Below are positions 23,111 to 36,469 of a DNA stretch of 64,000 nt, one piece after another (position 1 is the stretch's first letter; every line of letters begins with the position of its first letter). The notes under the pieces were generated by a model, which did not search any database, was not told the DNA's origin, and saw nothing but the letters and a program-made list of their open reading frames with translations. The translations under genes were made by a program, and so were the position numbers. Where the stretch lies: the NCBI RefSeq assembly GCF_017654505.1, contig NC_054548.1:24734870-24798869 (forward strand), given 5' to 3'. Source of the stretch: Polyodon spathula (lineage: Eukaryota > Chordata > Actinopteri > Acipenseriformes > Polyodontidae).

Positions 23111-25354
23111 CTAGAATAGGAAGCAAATCACATATTACACAGTGGTTGGATTTCATTGTTTTTTGGTTAAAATGTGATGCACTTCAAGGGGGGAAGCAGC
23201 TAGATCTTTTAAACACTGTCTGTTCTGCATTCTCACCCATGATCTCTCTGAGACGCTCCCTACCAGCATGTCAATAGGCACATTTGATTGGGATGTTTGT
23301 GGTGAAACAGTAGGCTAAGAACACTAGAACTCACTTCACTTTGCACCCAGCATACTGACGTGGACCCCTACCAACCTGGAATCGAGCTTGCAACCTCTGA
23401 GGGACCTTTTTACTTTTCTTTATTGAGTGCTTAAATTCCCCTTCATTTATGTTATTTATATCTCAGATTAAGGGATATTCAATATGAAAATAAATTTAAG
23501 TTAAGAGTAAATGGAAAATCTGAAACAGATGTAGGGTCAACAGAATCCAGCTTGAGGTCTATGATTGATGGGGGTTTATCTGGTTTTGATGGAACTGCAC
23601 AGCTTTTTGTGATGCCACTCTTTTGCCACACTCTCAAACTCCTCAAACTCTAGAATGTCCTAGCAGGTACATTTATAAGAAAAATACAGATATTTAAAAT
23701 CTTGGTAATTTCTTGCATTCTGATTGGCTGATGACTCTCCAATCTTGTATGCTGAAGCGCGCAACCATTTTTCTGGCTGACATCCAATATAAGAATGATG
23801 GTACCCTACAACTTTAAGACATTATAAGGAAGGCTTTTTTCTCTTTCTTTTAGTTCCAATCTATTGTTATGCATGTACCAACAACACTATTTACAGAAGA
23901 GGAAATGGCTTTCACAATAGGGAATGCTTGCAGCTGTGGAATGGATCTACCACACGCACCTTATCTCACACAGCTCCTTCAGCCAGTTAAAAAACATAAA
24001 GCTGGTCCCCTTCACAATGTACTTTTATAGGATATCCTTAACACAACCTAGCTCTATCCACCCACTTACAACAAGCCCCTACAAATCCAAAGCACAGACT
24101 GAAGGGGCTAAACGCAGCAACTCTAAAGAAGTCAACGCCACAGATCTTTCAACCTGTATTTCTGCTACACTAGTATCAGTTTCTTAGGACAAACCAGACT
24201 TTTTTTTAAATAGAAAATTCCAGTGAGGGGTGTCCTGATTATCTGAATAGGAAATACAATTAAAACCCATACACCCAAAGGAAGTAGCAAAGCAACTAAG
24301 CTAATTTTCATTTTAATTGGAATTGTAGATTAATGTTATATAAAAATTAGAGACAAAATTAGTAACATGGTATGAACCTGAACCTTATTTATTTAATAAC
24401 TGACCTTAAATTGTGTGCTAATTTATCTATATGCAGAGCTTATCACAATGTGTAAACAGTTTATTTACCATAACCAACATTGATCTTTTTTGTATGCTGA
24501 CAACATTCAATATTAAAGTTGAACTGAATCTGACAGAAAGGAAATATGTACAATATCAAAAGTCATTGAGAAAGACATCACAGAAGTCTAGAAGTTTATT
24601 TTTAGTATTACAGTACTATAAATGAATATGGAGATGTTGATAGCAGACCAAAGCTGACATGTTGAAGATTCCAGTCCGCATAGTACTGTAGGTCTGCTAT
24701 GTATGGCTCATAAATTATATTTCGTCTCCTTGCGCAGAAAATGAATCCTAGCAAGCAAACAAAGGAGACATAAATCTGTATATAAATGTAATTGTAGTTT
24801 TAATACAGACAAAACATTATGACAACTGATTATTTACTCATTATAATACTCATTTTCTAAGACTGTATCAGAGGCAAGAGAGAAATGGAGGTTGTGTATT
24901 TTTACAATTGTATACACATTTTTATATATTCATGCATGTTTGTATATACTATATGCTTTTGTGGTGTATATGAACGGGTAATTAATAACACCAGATCAGA
25001 TCAGGGGACAGACACATTTTTGCAATTGGGGATCTGATTCTACTTCACAGTTTTCTGTCCCATCCCCCAGTGGTGGTAAATAAAATAAAGTGGATAAACA
25101 ACCCTGTTTGGTTGAGTTGAACAGACAGATTGAACCAATATGAACAGATACATTTGTTATTGGCCCTCAGCCAACCTGAGCCATCCCTTTCAGGTGCTGT
25201 TCACGTGAACAGCCACAGACCCGATGGTGCGCTTCACTGAACAGTTCTGTGATCGTCCTTTCATGGGATAGGATGAAGAGTACTAGCACCACACTGCAGG
25301 TCCAGTGTGCCTAACAAAAATAACATTAACAGAACATAAACAACCAATCACAGA

Positions 25355-25386
<32 letters not shown>

Positions 25387-26157
25387 ACACAGAACACGCA
25401 GTCCAGTGGCTACGCCCCCCTACTCGCGCCGCAGTTCTGAGAGCTCTAAGCTGTCAGTCTCGCACCCAGCAACGCAACACAGACGCTCACCGTTAAAATA
25501 TCTTGTCTTTAACCCAGGATTTGCACATCACAGGAGAGTAGAAGTGAGTAAACTCTGTATCCCTGTGTACAATGAGAACACTGTGGATTCTGTGTACTTC
25601 CTCAAGGCAAACAGACACATGTAAAATGTCAAACTGTCTGAGTTTAAAAAAAAAAAACCCTGAGCACATGCAGTCAAAATGTTGTCAAAATGTCCTTGTG
25701 TGCTTGGTTCCTGTCACACAGGTCAGTGCAGTCCAAGCAGTTTTACAAGACTTGGTTTCCCTATACTCTTACTTTCATATTTATATAACGTGACGAAAAT
25801 GTAATATTGCCATTTCTGTAGTGACTTAAAGCCCTTTATAAGCCTTCTCAAGCCCCAAACAAGAAATACATCAGCCAACTTTCACAAACTGGTAATTTAC
25901 TTAACAGTCCAACTGTAACACACGTTTCTTTTTTACTAGTATATTGAATAAAGTTAAAGCCAATAAAGATCCCAAACCAGAAATAAAAGCATTTTAATTT
26001 AGGGGCTGGTAAGCAGTCTTAAGTTTTTTCCTAATTGTTTTAGGATCATAATTGGTGTCTCTCCTTTCAGAAGAAAGACTACGCTAATGACGATTTGGAG
26101 TAAATGACTTGGAGACTCTCTATTCTGTCTGTTACTGCTGCATTTCTCTGTAATTTT

Positions 26158-26245
<88 letters not shown>

Positions 26246-27199
26246 TATGCAGGAAGCCACCTCTAACATTTCCTGTTGTATCGGAGAGAGGGTCGATGAG
26301 TAAGCCATCCTGGAAATGTGGCTTAAAGACATTCAATTCAAATAGTTTTTCAGCAAAATTAACTCAGGGAGGCACTCCCACTGAGAACCAATTGTTGAAT
26401 TCAAATATTCATCAGTGTGACACAGTTACTGTAAATGGTGCTTTTTCTGCACAACGATCATGTTTTTTTTTTTTTTATTCTTTGCAGAACTGCTTTCCTT
26501 GCACTGCCTGGTTTTAGATAGGCAAGTCCTTTCACACATTCTTCCTGTAAACTGGAGCTCCTTATTAATGTGTAACAAACAACTGATTCGTGTCGGCTTT
26601 TCTTGTTTATTTGCCTGCTATGGGCACCACAGAAATTCCTAATTCATGGTAAAAAAAAAACTAAAAACTAAAACAAACAACAGTACATTATTGTTCTTTC
26701 ATCGCATCAATAAAGGGTCACGTTTGTACTGTACATGTCTAAACTTAGCTGTTCTTTGAAATCTGTATGGGAAAACTTCTTAACTGACTTTTCGCACTGC
26801 TGGTTATTGTTACAATAACATTAAGAAAGATCTCAGAATGGTCTTACTGTTAGTAATGGTGATGTCTCTTCCCTTGTAATTCTCCCCCAGTGTGAATGTA
26901 ACTCCTTGGCGAGACGCCACAGGCCTGACTGTTCTGCTGCTGTCCCTGCAATCCAGGTGGGAAGTGGAGCCTTGGTCTGGGATCTGGTGGGTGACGGAGT
27001 CTGTGAAGCTGAATGCCTCCCTGGTGCGGTCGTGGCAGTAGGACTTGTACCACCACTGCACCACGGGCTGCTGACTGGAGGAGGTGGAAAACTGACAGCG
27101 AAGAACCACGGACTGGAACAACATCGCAAACTTCTTCTGCTCAGGAACTGTCACCTGGACACCTTCAGACCACCCTATTAAAAATAATGCATACAACCC

Positions 27200-27237
<38 letters not shown>

Positions 27238-30200
27238 GGTGGTCCTCCTTTGAGAATGAAATAAAAACCCTTGTCAGTGAAATGAAAAGTAGGGTGCTAC
27301 TGTTGTGTGTTTAACTTCTTTTTTTTATAATTGTGTGTAGTTTGAGCGATTTTCTTGTAGTGTGGAGTGGTGTGAAAATTTTAGCTGAAATTATATTTTC
27401 CCCAAAATTATTGAAAGTTGGAAACCACACGATGTGAACTTGTGAATAAATTACAATTTTATTTCAGGAATTTTCAATTTGTTCACATAAATGTGTTATT
27501 AAACTTCTTCAAAGCCACTGCTGGCACTGTGAATTGCAAGGAGGTCCTCACTCAAATGCCTTGAATGAGCATTAATTAGCACTAACTTTATACAGTTTAA
27601 AAAAAACATACACTCAGATCAGCAAGAAACCTCACCACTGATGCTCTGAGGAAAATACAAAAAATTCACACATCATCAGAATGCCTTATAATACTGTTCA
27701 AAGTGCATTCTCCCAAAATGACTTTTAAAACATTTCTATATCAAAGACTGGCTTTAATGAAGCACCCTATTATACGATAATGAATCACTCCTGAAATTTA
27801 CTTTGCAATTGTTTATCATCACTGCCATTCTCTGCTGCCGTGGAGATGAAAGGGTAACAAACACTTTTAAAGAAAACAGAAAGGAAAATTAATCCCAAAG
27901 TGCTCTGACAGCCTAATGAACTCCTGATGGAGTGGTGCTGGCTGCTAGTTGATACAAGACATTAAGCAGAGCACACATCTTCTGTTGCACAATTTTTGCT
28001 AACATAACAAGATGTGAAACTTGAGGGAAAAAAGTGCAAAATTGAATCTAAAATGCAATCAGTCAAATAGAAAAGCAACTCCTTGATAGCACAATTATGA
28101 ATGTGAAGGGAAACAATGGTATTACATAACTGGGATTTTCTTTCTTTGACCTTTACTTTGCAGTTGAACTGCCTGGAAAATACCATCCTGTGTTCAAATG
28201 CCAAACATTCAAATAACTCTTTTAAAGCACACAGCACACCTGTAAACCCAATGGCGCACTGCTAACATCTTCGGGAGCTCAAGTGTTTGACCCTCAGCTG
28301 AGATGGACTTTCTTTAGGTCTACAGCTAAAGCTAATAATACACTATGCTAGTCACATGGAAACTGCTCCTTCAACATATGGAACAGGAAATACTAGCTTT
28401 ATTTAGACCATTATTACAACTGTCTTATATTATCAACAGTGCTTGTGTTCACTTAAAGCAATGCTAGCCTTGACTGTCACTATTTTCATCCTGCCTAGTA
28501 CATTATTGATTGGCTGTGCTGGTCCTCAATCAGCAGGTGGGCGGGTCTCGACCGAGTGTCCGTCAGGTTAAAAACATCCACGGGAGATAGCTCGGGGCTG
28601 CTGCAAGGCCTGCCGTTTTCACGGCACCTTTGATTTATAATTTGTTGTATTGTGTTTTATTTTGAACTTTTTGTCCTCCTTGCGATACCAACGCTGGTAA
28701 CGTCACATGACCAACTTTATTTACTTTTGTTTTCTGTTTGTGAATAAAACCAACGCGCCTGTGTCGGCGTTTTCAACTTCACCCCAGTTGTCTCTCTGCA
28801 GCTACCCACACACGTGACACGAGTAAGACCCTGTCACACTGGTCAACCTTCCTCAAGAATTTATTTTTATTACCCGCTGTGCCATAACCTTGAAGTAAAA
28901 TAAACCCAGTACCAAAAAAAAAAAAAAGAATATACCTGTACACCTGTATATACACAAATTTATTTTCAAACATTTGTTTATTTCATTTCTTTACCGTTTT
29001 ATGAGGTTGCGCTTTATGTAATATGTCTGCATATAAACACATTTCTGTTCAAATGTCCATTTATTTACAGTGTTTCGGTTGTGTAGATGCTTTACATGAT
29101 GTTCCTGAATAAAATTACGACTTGTATTCAATTGTTTGTCGTTTCATTATAATATTTATGTTGTTTTTAATAAGCCGGTGAAATTGACCACTCATGGTTG
29201 TTCTAGGTATGCTTATAAATGCGGTCGTTCCAGTGTTAAAACAAAAGTTTAAAAGGTAAATGACATACCTGACTTTTTTTTTTTCTTTTTTTTTTGTAAA
29301 TGCTGTATTGTATTTTATCATTATGAACAAAACCTCAGCTACAATAAGCACACAGCTTGTATATAACTAATAGGGAGTTAGGTTCGTATTTTCAGAGGTT
29401 GGAGTAGGAACTCATAAACTAAATACAAAGGTTCACAGGCTAGTTAACCTTCACAGCTGGCACGGCTCAGCTTTGTTAGGTCAGTGATATAATGGTGCAA
29501 GCAACTTTTCATCTTTATAAATGAAATCTACTGTATGACCAGCCATTGAGGTAACAAGCACCTCAGAAATCACCAGCAATTGTTTTGTGGATTAAAACAC
29601 AAATCATCAAAAGATTTGTGTGCCTTGATTTTTATTATCTTGTTTAAGCTTCTTTCTAAACTGAAAGACTTAAAATACAGTTCTAAACAGGTTCCTTCTT
29701 TAAAACACAAAATATCTTTACAAACAACCAAGTCCTGGCACAAGGAGCTTGGCTTGAGACCAGATGAAGCCTAGTGATTCTTTCACTTTGAGATTTCCAC
29801 TGCTAGCTGATTGAGGCCACAGCTGAGGATCTCTTTGTCCCTCAGTTTAATCTACATTGTTTTGCGATTGTCCTGCCCCACTGGGGTCCTGGTGGCAGCG
29901 CACCCTCTGCCTGTGGGACCCATTCAAGCGAGATGAAGGCAGCGGATGTTCCTCCCTGCTAATGAGATTAGAAATGCAGGACTCCTTGGATCATGACTGC
30001 TGGGTTCAGCTATTTCAAATCTAAACAAGAACGGTAGAGCTCACAAGCATGCACTGCTTATTACACTTTACAGGTTTTCAGATTTTCTTATTAAAGTTTC
30101 ACACCATCCTTTTACGAAACACGGGCACAGACTTGAGACCAGCTCTGACATCACTGACTGGTGCAAAGCGTTACATCTGTTTCATAAAAGACTAAGCTAG

Positions 30201-30498
30201 ATTCTGACGCAAGTGCACAAAAAAAGGCAGTTTTTTTTAAGGAACATTAATAATATTGGTGGCTTGCGGTATTGACAGTTATTGATGTGTTTTGGTATTG
30301 CATCCAGTGTTAGTATTAGATAACTGCACAGCTAAAAGCCAAAGGATGAGCTTAAAATGTAACCCTAGGGGTATTTTTTTAATTAGTTACAATAAAAGCT
30401 CTCTGTGTAAGGTGACTGTTGCATCGAGCAAATTGGTGGCATGTCCCCTTTTGACTCGACTTTTTGATATCCTTTCCACAAAGTATATACTGGCATTG

Positions 30499-30578
<80 letters not shown>

Positions 30579-32120
30579 CCACAGAACTGTTACTGTACCA
30601 AACCTGATTTGCCCGCTTTTCTAATAAGGGTCACTGTGAACTGTTAAGGCCTCGTCACACCGGCAACCTTTGATGATGGCAACAGCGCCATTTATTGAGC
30701 GCCATTTGTGCCAAAACTATCCGGCCGTAAGTTTGTCAATTCCTTTGTTAATTCGTGAATTTGTCAATTTGTGAATTGGTCAATTTGTCCAGCAATTTGT
30801 CATTCATACAGTAATTCATAAACTGTATTTAATTCATCTCATAATTAATTAATTAATCTGATTAATACGAAAGGCTGTACGGACCTGCAAATTCTGTGTC
30901 AAACTTCCCAACAACTAGACTGTTGAATGATTGAATCAATACGCTTCTTTAGACCAATGTTTCTGCGCATACGCCAACGAACGGGACAGTGCTCAGAAAA
31001 TAAAATTTTTCATAATAACTACGTACTGTCAAAATCTACTTCAAAAGTTTTATGCATTTTTCTTAACATGGCAACATTTAACGCCTTCATTGACTACAAA
31101 TAATTTGAAGTAGTAACTGGTACTATCACAATTAACTTCGCGCAGTGAGATACACTGTCTCCACACTTTCGATCAACAGAGTCGAGTATCTTGGCTAATA
31201 GAGTATCTTTTGAAACGCCCTTCTAAATATTATTGGCTGAATTAGTTTTAAGTGAGGTTGGATTTTCATATACAATATACTAATTACATTATAAAAAATA
31301 ACCCTTAAATAAATAAAATAAATAAATAAAAAACGAAATTCTATTTTTATTTATGTATTTATTTATTTTTGTCACAAATTATCGTCCATAACTGCATACA
31401 CGGTAAATTAATTTAAAATAAAACAGATTTAAAAATAAATTAAAAAAAAACCCCGCTACACGTGCATTTTACTACTGTAGAATTGTATTCATAGCTTAAA
31501 TATGCTACTGTAATCGTGGACATTAACATTCGCTTATCCACGTACACACTGTATTGCATATATAGACTACATATAATTAACTGGATGAAATGCAGGAATC
31601 AGAATGCATGTCTGTGTCAAATTTGATTGGCTAGTACTGAAAATGTTGCCTTCGTATTACCTGAAAAATATAACGGTAAAATGTACAAATTAATTTGAAG
31701 TAACACTGGTACTGTACTTTAACTTCACCATTGTTGTTACACTGTATTCACACTTTCGATACCTGGTTTAGTTCGTTGGCTAAATTACTTGTGGAATTAC
31801 AAAGTAATTTAGAACAATAATTTGTTTAGAAATTGCTTCTATTTCTGTTAAATGCCTTTATGGGAGAAAAAAAAAACCCTTAGGCATACAGCCTAATAAT
31901 AATAATAATCAACTATAATAATAACAATGCAAATAATACGGTTCTAGTTCAGTTATGTTGCGCACTGTTTCGTGAAATTCCGTACACTAATTAGCCTACA
32001 GTGCAAGTTTTCAAACTTTAGCTTGAATCAAGAAGAAGAAAACAAACACAATAACGACGTACCTGTTAAGCATAGAGAAGCAAGCCACCAAGCGAGTAAA
32101 ATCCTCATTTTCCAGCCCAT
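22991..32120 (-). CDS. ILDR2: ILDR2, first three coding exons (partial gene)
   Basis: ILDR2 is a type I membrane protein of the ILDR/LSR (angulin) family, linked in mammals to tricellular junctions, the endoplasmic reticulum and immune modulation. Exons: 32120-32063, 27174-26848, 23110-22991, all joined in phase 1 with GT/AG borders. The product starts [17 protein letters not shown] (signal peptide). It then has [17 protein letters not shown] and a V-set domain with VLRCQF, the WWYKSYC segment characteristic of the family, and WGDSGVYYC, ending at ELLVLG. The VTVP..KK.AMLFQ motif favours ILDR2 over LSR or ILDR1. The next exon, which should encode the transmembrane helix and Cys-rich juxtamembrane stretch, was not found down to position 1, so the gene is cut by the window edge. 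GPA33 lies on the same strand 10 kb further along, as in human. Confidence 0.85.
23111..26159. other. ILDR2 intron 2, left part
   Basis: No exon or clear repeat was recognised apart from a (CA)n tract at 25355-25381. A perfect 16-base palindrome with a CACGTG core lies at 25197-25212. Confidence 0.5.
26160..26241. repeat. (TA)n microsatellite in ILDR2 intron 2
   Basis: About 40 TA units. Open frames on both strands across it (for example 26104-26517) are repeat artefacts. Confidence 0.95.
26848..27174 (-). CDS. ILDR2: ILDR2 exon 2 (V-set domain)
   Basis: This is a 327-base exon, phase 1 to phase 1, with acceptor TTTTTAATAG and donor GTAAGA. It encodes most of the V-set domain: VTVPEQKK at the mature N-terminus, first Cys in VLRCQF, core Trp in [10 protein letters not shown], then [18 protein letters not shown] and YKGRDITI. 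The extra Cys residues (KSYC and LDC) are typical of the ILDR/LSR family. Confidence 0.9.
27202..27237. repeat. (AAT)n microsatellite
   Basis: About 12 AAT units, just beyond ILDR2 exon 2 in intron 1. Confidence 0.95.
27240..28490. other. ILDR2 intron 1, unannotated part
   Basis: No exon or repeat was recognised. Confidence 0.45.
28505..28835 (+). repeat. LTR-like block in ILDR2 intron 1
   Basis: The plus strand shows a TATA-like GGTTAAAAAC, a GC-richer leader and the polyadenylation signal GTGAATAAAACC, then a short downstream part ending CACGTGACA or CCTGTCACA. This looks like the U3-R-U5 order of an LTR. No partner copy or exact borders were found. Confidence 0.35.
28840..30500. other. 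ILDR2 intron 1, unannotated part
   Basis: Nothing recognisable was found. Confidence 0.4.
30506..30574. repeat. (GT)n(TA)n microsatellite
   Basis: A short GT run is followed by about 30 TA units. Confidence 0.95.
30735..30820 (+). repeat. AT-rich minisatellite with AATTTGTC-like units
   Basis: Degenerate repeats of the words GTCAATT, GTGAATT and AATTTGTC occur eight or more times over about 85 bases. Confidence 0.6.
30840..32060. other. ILDR2 intron 1, proximal part
   Basis: AT-rich DNA with a few A-runs and (AAT)n near 31895. No exon was recognised. Confidence 0.4.
32063..32120 (-). CDS. ILDR2: ILDR2 exon 1 (signal peptide)
   Basis: This exon has 58 coding bases from ATG at 32120 to ACAG|GTACGT. 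It encodes [19 protein letters not shown], a basic start followed by a hydrophobic core, and joins exon 2 in phase 1 to give ...[14 protein letters not shown]. The frame is open upstream to an ATG at 32213. The inner ATG is preferred because it gives a normal-length signal peptide; a second in-frame ATG (MRILLAW) is also possible. Confidence 0.75.
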
Positions 32121-32213
32121 AATGTCTGCATTTTTCAAGAGTGGGAAATCATTTTTCTCACTTAACTGTTCTCCTCTCTTCTCTCTTCGTGGGGAATAAA
32201 GCACTACTGTCAA

Positions 32214-32757
32214 TCCAGCATTAGAAAGGAATGCACCACTTTATCGAGGGATGGGAGCGGTGTGAGAACAAGTTAAATACAGTTCTGTATGGAAACTGTG
32301 AATATAATTTAACTCCTGTACATACCATTTGAGCCCATTGTTTATATTTTGATTTGCTTTTTAAACCCAAAAATAACTGTGAATAAAACACACGCATGTA
32401 TGTAACATAGACACCCCTGTGTATTTTTGTGGTATATCCCATCACTTGTCCTAAATTGTGAGGCTTTTTTGTGCAAATGAGAAGCTTACATCATTATACA
32501 GATAGGGTGGTTAAGTATAGTCTTTATATGTGTGTTTGTGTAAATACATTTAAAACGATGTTATTTAAACGGGTTGTCTATTTTCCGTTTTTTTAAATGA
32601 AGGGATGAACTAACTGCAATAACTATTTTGTCGTGTTACCGTTAAAAATATTTAAAGTAAATTCACATTATGGACCAATTGTAAAGGCATATTTTCAGAC
32701 ATATATAACTACATGGTTCATTTAACAACCATTTTAAGTCCATTTTTATTTCATTCA

Positions 32758-32832
<75 letters not shown>

Positions 32833-33500
32833 TACAACTTCCTTAGAACTTTAATTTAGAACTTAGAACTACAAAAATGAATTGTGACGCGCACAAAGTT
32901 TAATAAGGGTATATAGCCATTAACATCTAAAGCTAGTTAAGCTTAATTAAAATAACATATTAGCTATAGTAAGGGTACATCTAATTCAAAACAAGTTATA
33001 AAATCTAAAACAAATCTACATTGATTAGAAACCAATACTGCTGATTATCTCATGGACTGTGAACATATCTCCTGTTTATTTGTTTAAACAACAAGCCAGT
33101 GTTTGTTTTAATTTCCAGATCAGCCATTTCATTGACCGCATAACACTGAAAAGCTGCAGACTTCTTGAAGTTTACAGGTCCTATGGAACAGTTTAAAACT
33201 ATTTTTCACCCAAAGAAAATCCTAAAATGCACATTCCACATCTCCATTGCCATATAATCCCAATAAAAGCCAGCACCATCCAATGATCTGCCACTTTGGA
33301 AACAAGGTTCCTTTTGTTTTGCTGGCAATACACTGCTGTGCACTAGGTGGCACTGGTGGTTACTGATATAGGCATGTTGGCTGATATAGCTTTTATTACA
33401 GATGTTTAGGGCAGGCAACTAAAAATGAAGAGCCACTCTTGACTTCATAGTCAAAACACCTTAACACAGATTCATCAAAATAACTTAAACACAGTATTTG
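32214..33500. other. ILDR2 5' flank and intergenic DNA
   Basis: No exon or clear core-promoter element was identified upstream of ILDR2 exon 1. A (TA)n tract of about 35 units lies at 32761-32829. Confidence 0.45.
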
Positions 33501-36456
33501 AGAAATTGAAATAAGAACCACAAAGAATTGGAAGAATGGAAATGATATAGAAAGGAAGGGGGGAGAAATCAACAAAAAAACAGAAGGGAGACCGCATCAA
33601 AACAAGAACAACAACTCAGGTAAGACAACCATTAAATGTATTTATCTAAATGCTAGAAGTATCAGAAACAAAATTCTGGAACTTGAAGCTACTGCACTAA
33701 CAAGTAACTATGATGTGATAGGTGTTACTGAAACTTGGTTGTCTGAGAGTGATGGGGACGAATATAATATTTGTGGGTATACACTGTATAGGAAAGACAG
33801 GCAGGACAGAAGAGGAGGAGGGGTAGCGCTATATATAAGAAAAAGTCTTGAAGCCCAGGTGTTAAACCTGGACAAAGAAAATAAAGCCGAATCAATATGG
33901 GTCAGAATAACGGACAAAAATTCAAAGGGCATAATAACAGGAGCATGCTATAGACCGCCAGATTCAGACGGTGAGCAAAATAATCTGTTATACAATGACA
34001 TTAGAAATGCGTGTAGCAAAGGAGAAGCCATACTAATGGGGGATTTCAACTTCTCCCATGTAAAATGGGAAAACCCAGTGGGTAGCACGAAGGATGAAAT
34101 TGAAATGGTGGAAATGGCAAATGACTGCTTCCTAACACAATTTGTCACGGCACCGACTAGAGGGGAGGCATGCCTTGATTTAGTCTTTTCAAATAACGAA
34201 GACAGAATAACTAAAACAGAGGTCAGAGAACCACTGGCAAACTCAGACCACAACATGGTCTCATTTGAAGTGTTTTTTAAAACCCCAAAAGTAAAGACTA
34301 AAGCTAAGATTTACAATTTTAGAAAAGCAAACTATGAAGGTATGAAACAGAGACTAACAGAAGTAGATTGGAGTAAAATAGAGAAAACACCCACAGAAGA
34401 AGGATGGTTGTTCTTCAAAAATGTAGTACTAGAGGCGGAAAACAATTACATCCCTAAAGTAGACAAATCTAAATGTAAAACTAAATTGCCAAAAGGGTTT
34501 AATAGATCAATAAAAAAAATATTCAGCGGAAAAAGGCACTTCATAGAGCATTAAAAAAGGACCAAAAAGAAAGTACGCAGAAAGAGTACACGGAACTGCA
34601 AACGCAAGTCAAAAAGGAAGTTAGAAAGGCCAAGAGAGAAATAGAAATGAACATTGCTAAGGGAGCTAAAACCAATTCCAAAATGTTTTTCCAATATTAC
34701 AACAGCAAGAGAACATTCAAAGAGGAGATTAAATATTTAAGAGATACAAATGGCAATTTCGTAGATGAAGAAAAAAAAATAGCAAATATATTAAATGATT
34801 ACTTTTCACAAGTTTTTACAAAGGAAGATACTGACAACATGCCCCACATGTCATCCAGTTCCTATCCAGTTTTAAATAACTTTAGCATAACTGAGGCAGA
34901 AGTGTTAAAGGGACTAGGAGCTCTTAAAATAAACAAATCCCCTGGGCCGGATGAGATCCTCCCAGTAGTACTCAAAGAAATGAAAGAAGTTATTTACAAA
35001 CCGCTAACCAAGATCATGCAGCAGTCTCTTGACACAGGGGTGGTACCGACAGACTGGAAAATTGCAAACGTAATACCGATCCACAAAAAGGGAAACAAAA
35101 CTGAACCAGGTAACTACAGACCAGTAAGCCTGACTTCTATTATATGCAAACTTATGGAAACTATAATAAGATCCAAAATGGAAAATTACCTATATGGTAA
35201 CAGGGTCCTGGGAGACAGTCAACATGGTTTTAGGAAAGGGAGATCTTGTCTAACTAACTTGCTTGATTTTTTTGAGGATGCAACATCGATAATGGATAAT
35301 TGCAAAGCATATGACATGGTTTATTTAGATTTCCAGAAAGCTTTTGACAAAGTCCTGCACAAAAGATTAATTCTCAAACTGAACGCAGTAGGGATTCAAG
35401 GAAACACATGTACATGGATTAGGGAGTGGTTAACATGTAGAAAACAGAAAGTACTGATTAGAGGAAAAACCTCAGAATGGAGTGTGGTAACCAGTGGTGT
35501 ACCACAGGGATCAGTATTAGGTCCTCTGCTATTCCTAATCTACATTAATGATTTAGATTCTGGTATAGTAAGCAAACTTGTTAAATTTGCAGACGACACA
35601 AAAGTAGGAGGAGTGGCAAACACTGTTGTAGCAGCAAAGGTCATTCAAAATGATCTAGACAAGATTCAGAACTGGGCAGACACATGGCAAATGACATTTA
35701 ATAGAGAAAAGTGTAAGGTACTGCACGCAGGAAATAAAAATGTACATTATAAATATCATATGGGAGATACTGAAATTGGAGAAGGAATCTATGAAAAAGG
35801 CCTAGGAGTTTTTATTGACTCAGAAATGTCTTCATCTAGACAATGTGGGGAAGCTATAAAAAAGGCTAACAAGATGCTCGGATACATTGTGAAAAGTGTT
35901 GAATTTAAATCAAGGGAAGTAATGTTAAAACTGTACAATGCACTAGTAAGACCTCATCTTGAATATTGTGTGCAGTTCTGGTCACCTCGCTATAAAAAAG
36001 ATATTGCTGCTCTAGAAAGAGTGCAAAGAAGAGCGACCAGAATTATTCCAGGCTTAAAAGGCATGTCATATGCAGACAGGCTAAAATAATTGAATCTGTT
36101 CAGTCTTGAACAAAGAAGACTACGTGGCGACCTAATTCAAGCATTCAGAATTCTAAAAGGTATTGACAGTGTCGACCCAAGGGACTTTTTCAGCCTGAAA
36201 AAAGAAACAAGGACCAGGGGTCACAAATGGAGATTAGACAAAGGGGCATTCAGAACAGAAAATAGGAGACACTTTTTTACACAGAGAATCGTGAGGGTCT
36301 GGAATCAACTCCCCAGTAATGTTGTTGAAGCTGACACCCTGGGATCCTTCAAGAAGCTGCTTGATGAGAGTCTGGGATCAATAACAACCAAACGAGCAAG
36401 ATGGGCCGAATGGCCTCCTCTCGTTTGTAAACTTTCTTATGTTCTTATGTTCTTAT
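33500..36456 (+). mobile_element. CR1-type LINE, nearly complete ORF2, 5' truncated
   Basis: This is a non-LTR retrotransposon of the CR1/L2 side of the Jockey group. Order: apurinic-type endonuclease (33546-34530), linker, reverse transcriptase (34560-36086), C-terminal domain (36090-36400). The 3' end has a GGCCGAATGGCC hairpin at 36404-36415 and a terminal octamer repeat, (ATGTTCTT)n, at about 36437-36456, the CR1 style of 3' tail. There is one frameshift at about 34510-34530 (an A8 run) and one stop (TAA at 36087-36089). No upstream ORF1 was seen, so the 5' end is truncated or unrecognised. Confidence 0.88.
33546..34554 (+). pseudogene. CR1-type LINE endonuclease domain
   Basis: The EEP/AP-type endonuclease nicks target DNA to prime reverse transcription. 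Visible motifs: IYLNARSIRNK (Asn near the N-terminus), VTETWL (metal-binding Glu), GGGVALYI, GACYRPPDSD, LMGDFNFSH (GDFN) and NSDHNMV (SDH). All key residues of the domain are present. The frame is open from about 33546, well upstream of the first possible start at 33715. It ends at 34554 because of a one-base shift in an A-rich run; the true continuation (ALHRALKKDQKE) is in the next frame. Confidence 0.85.
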
Positions 36457-36458
36457 AA
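34560..36458 (+). pseudogene. CR1-type LINE reverse transcriptase and C-terminal domain
   Basis: The frame holds RT motifs in order: KSPGPDEILP, GNYRPVSLTSI, HGFRKGRSC, YLDFQKAFDKV (motif A), GVPQGSVLGPLLF (motif B), KFADDTKVGG (FADD catalytic pair, about 35587) and NREKCKVLH. It then runs through RPHLEYCVQFWSP to a TAA at 36087, after which the same frame continues with FSLEQRRLRGDLI and HFFTQRIVRVWNQLP, the CR1 C-terminal signature. A single nonsense codon thus splits an otherwise intact RT region. Confidence 0.88.
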
Positions 36459-36469
36459 ACAATATAGGG

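Noticed and set aside
33708..34256. Minus-strand frames opposite the LINE endonuclease
   Set aside because: They are shadows of the plus-strand coding sequence, which has clear catalytic motifs.
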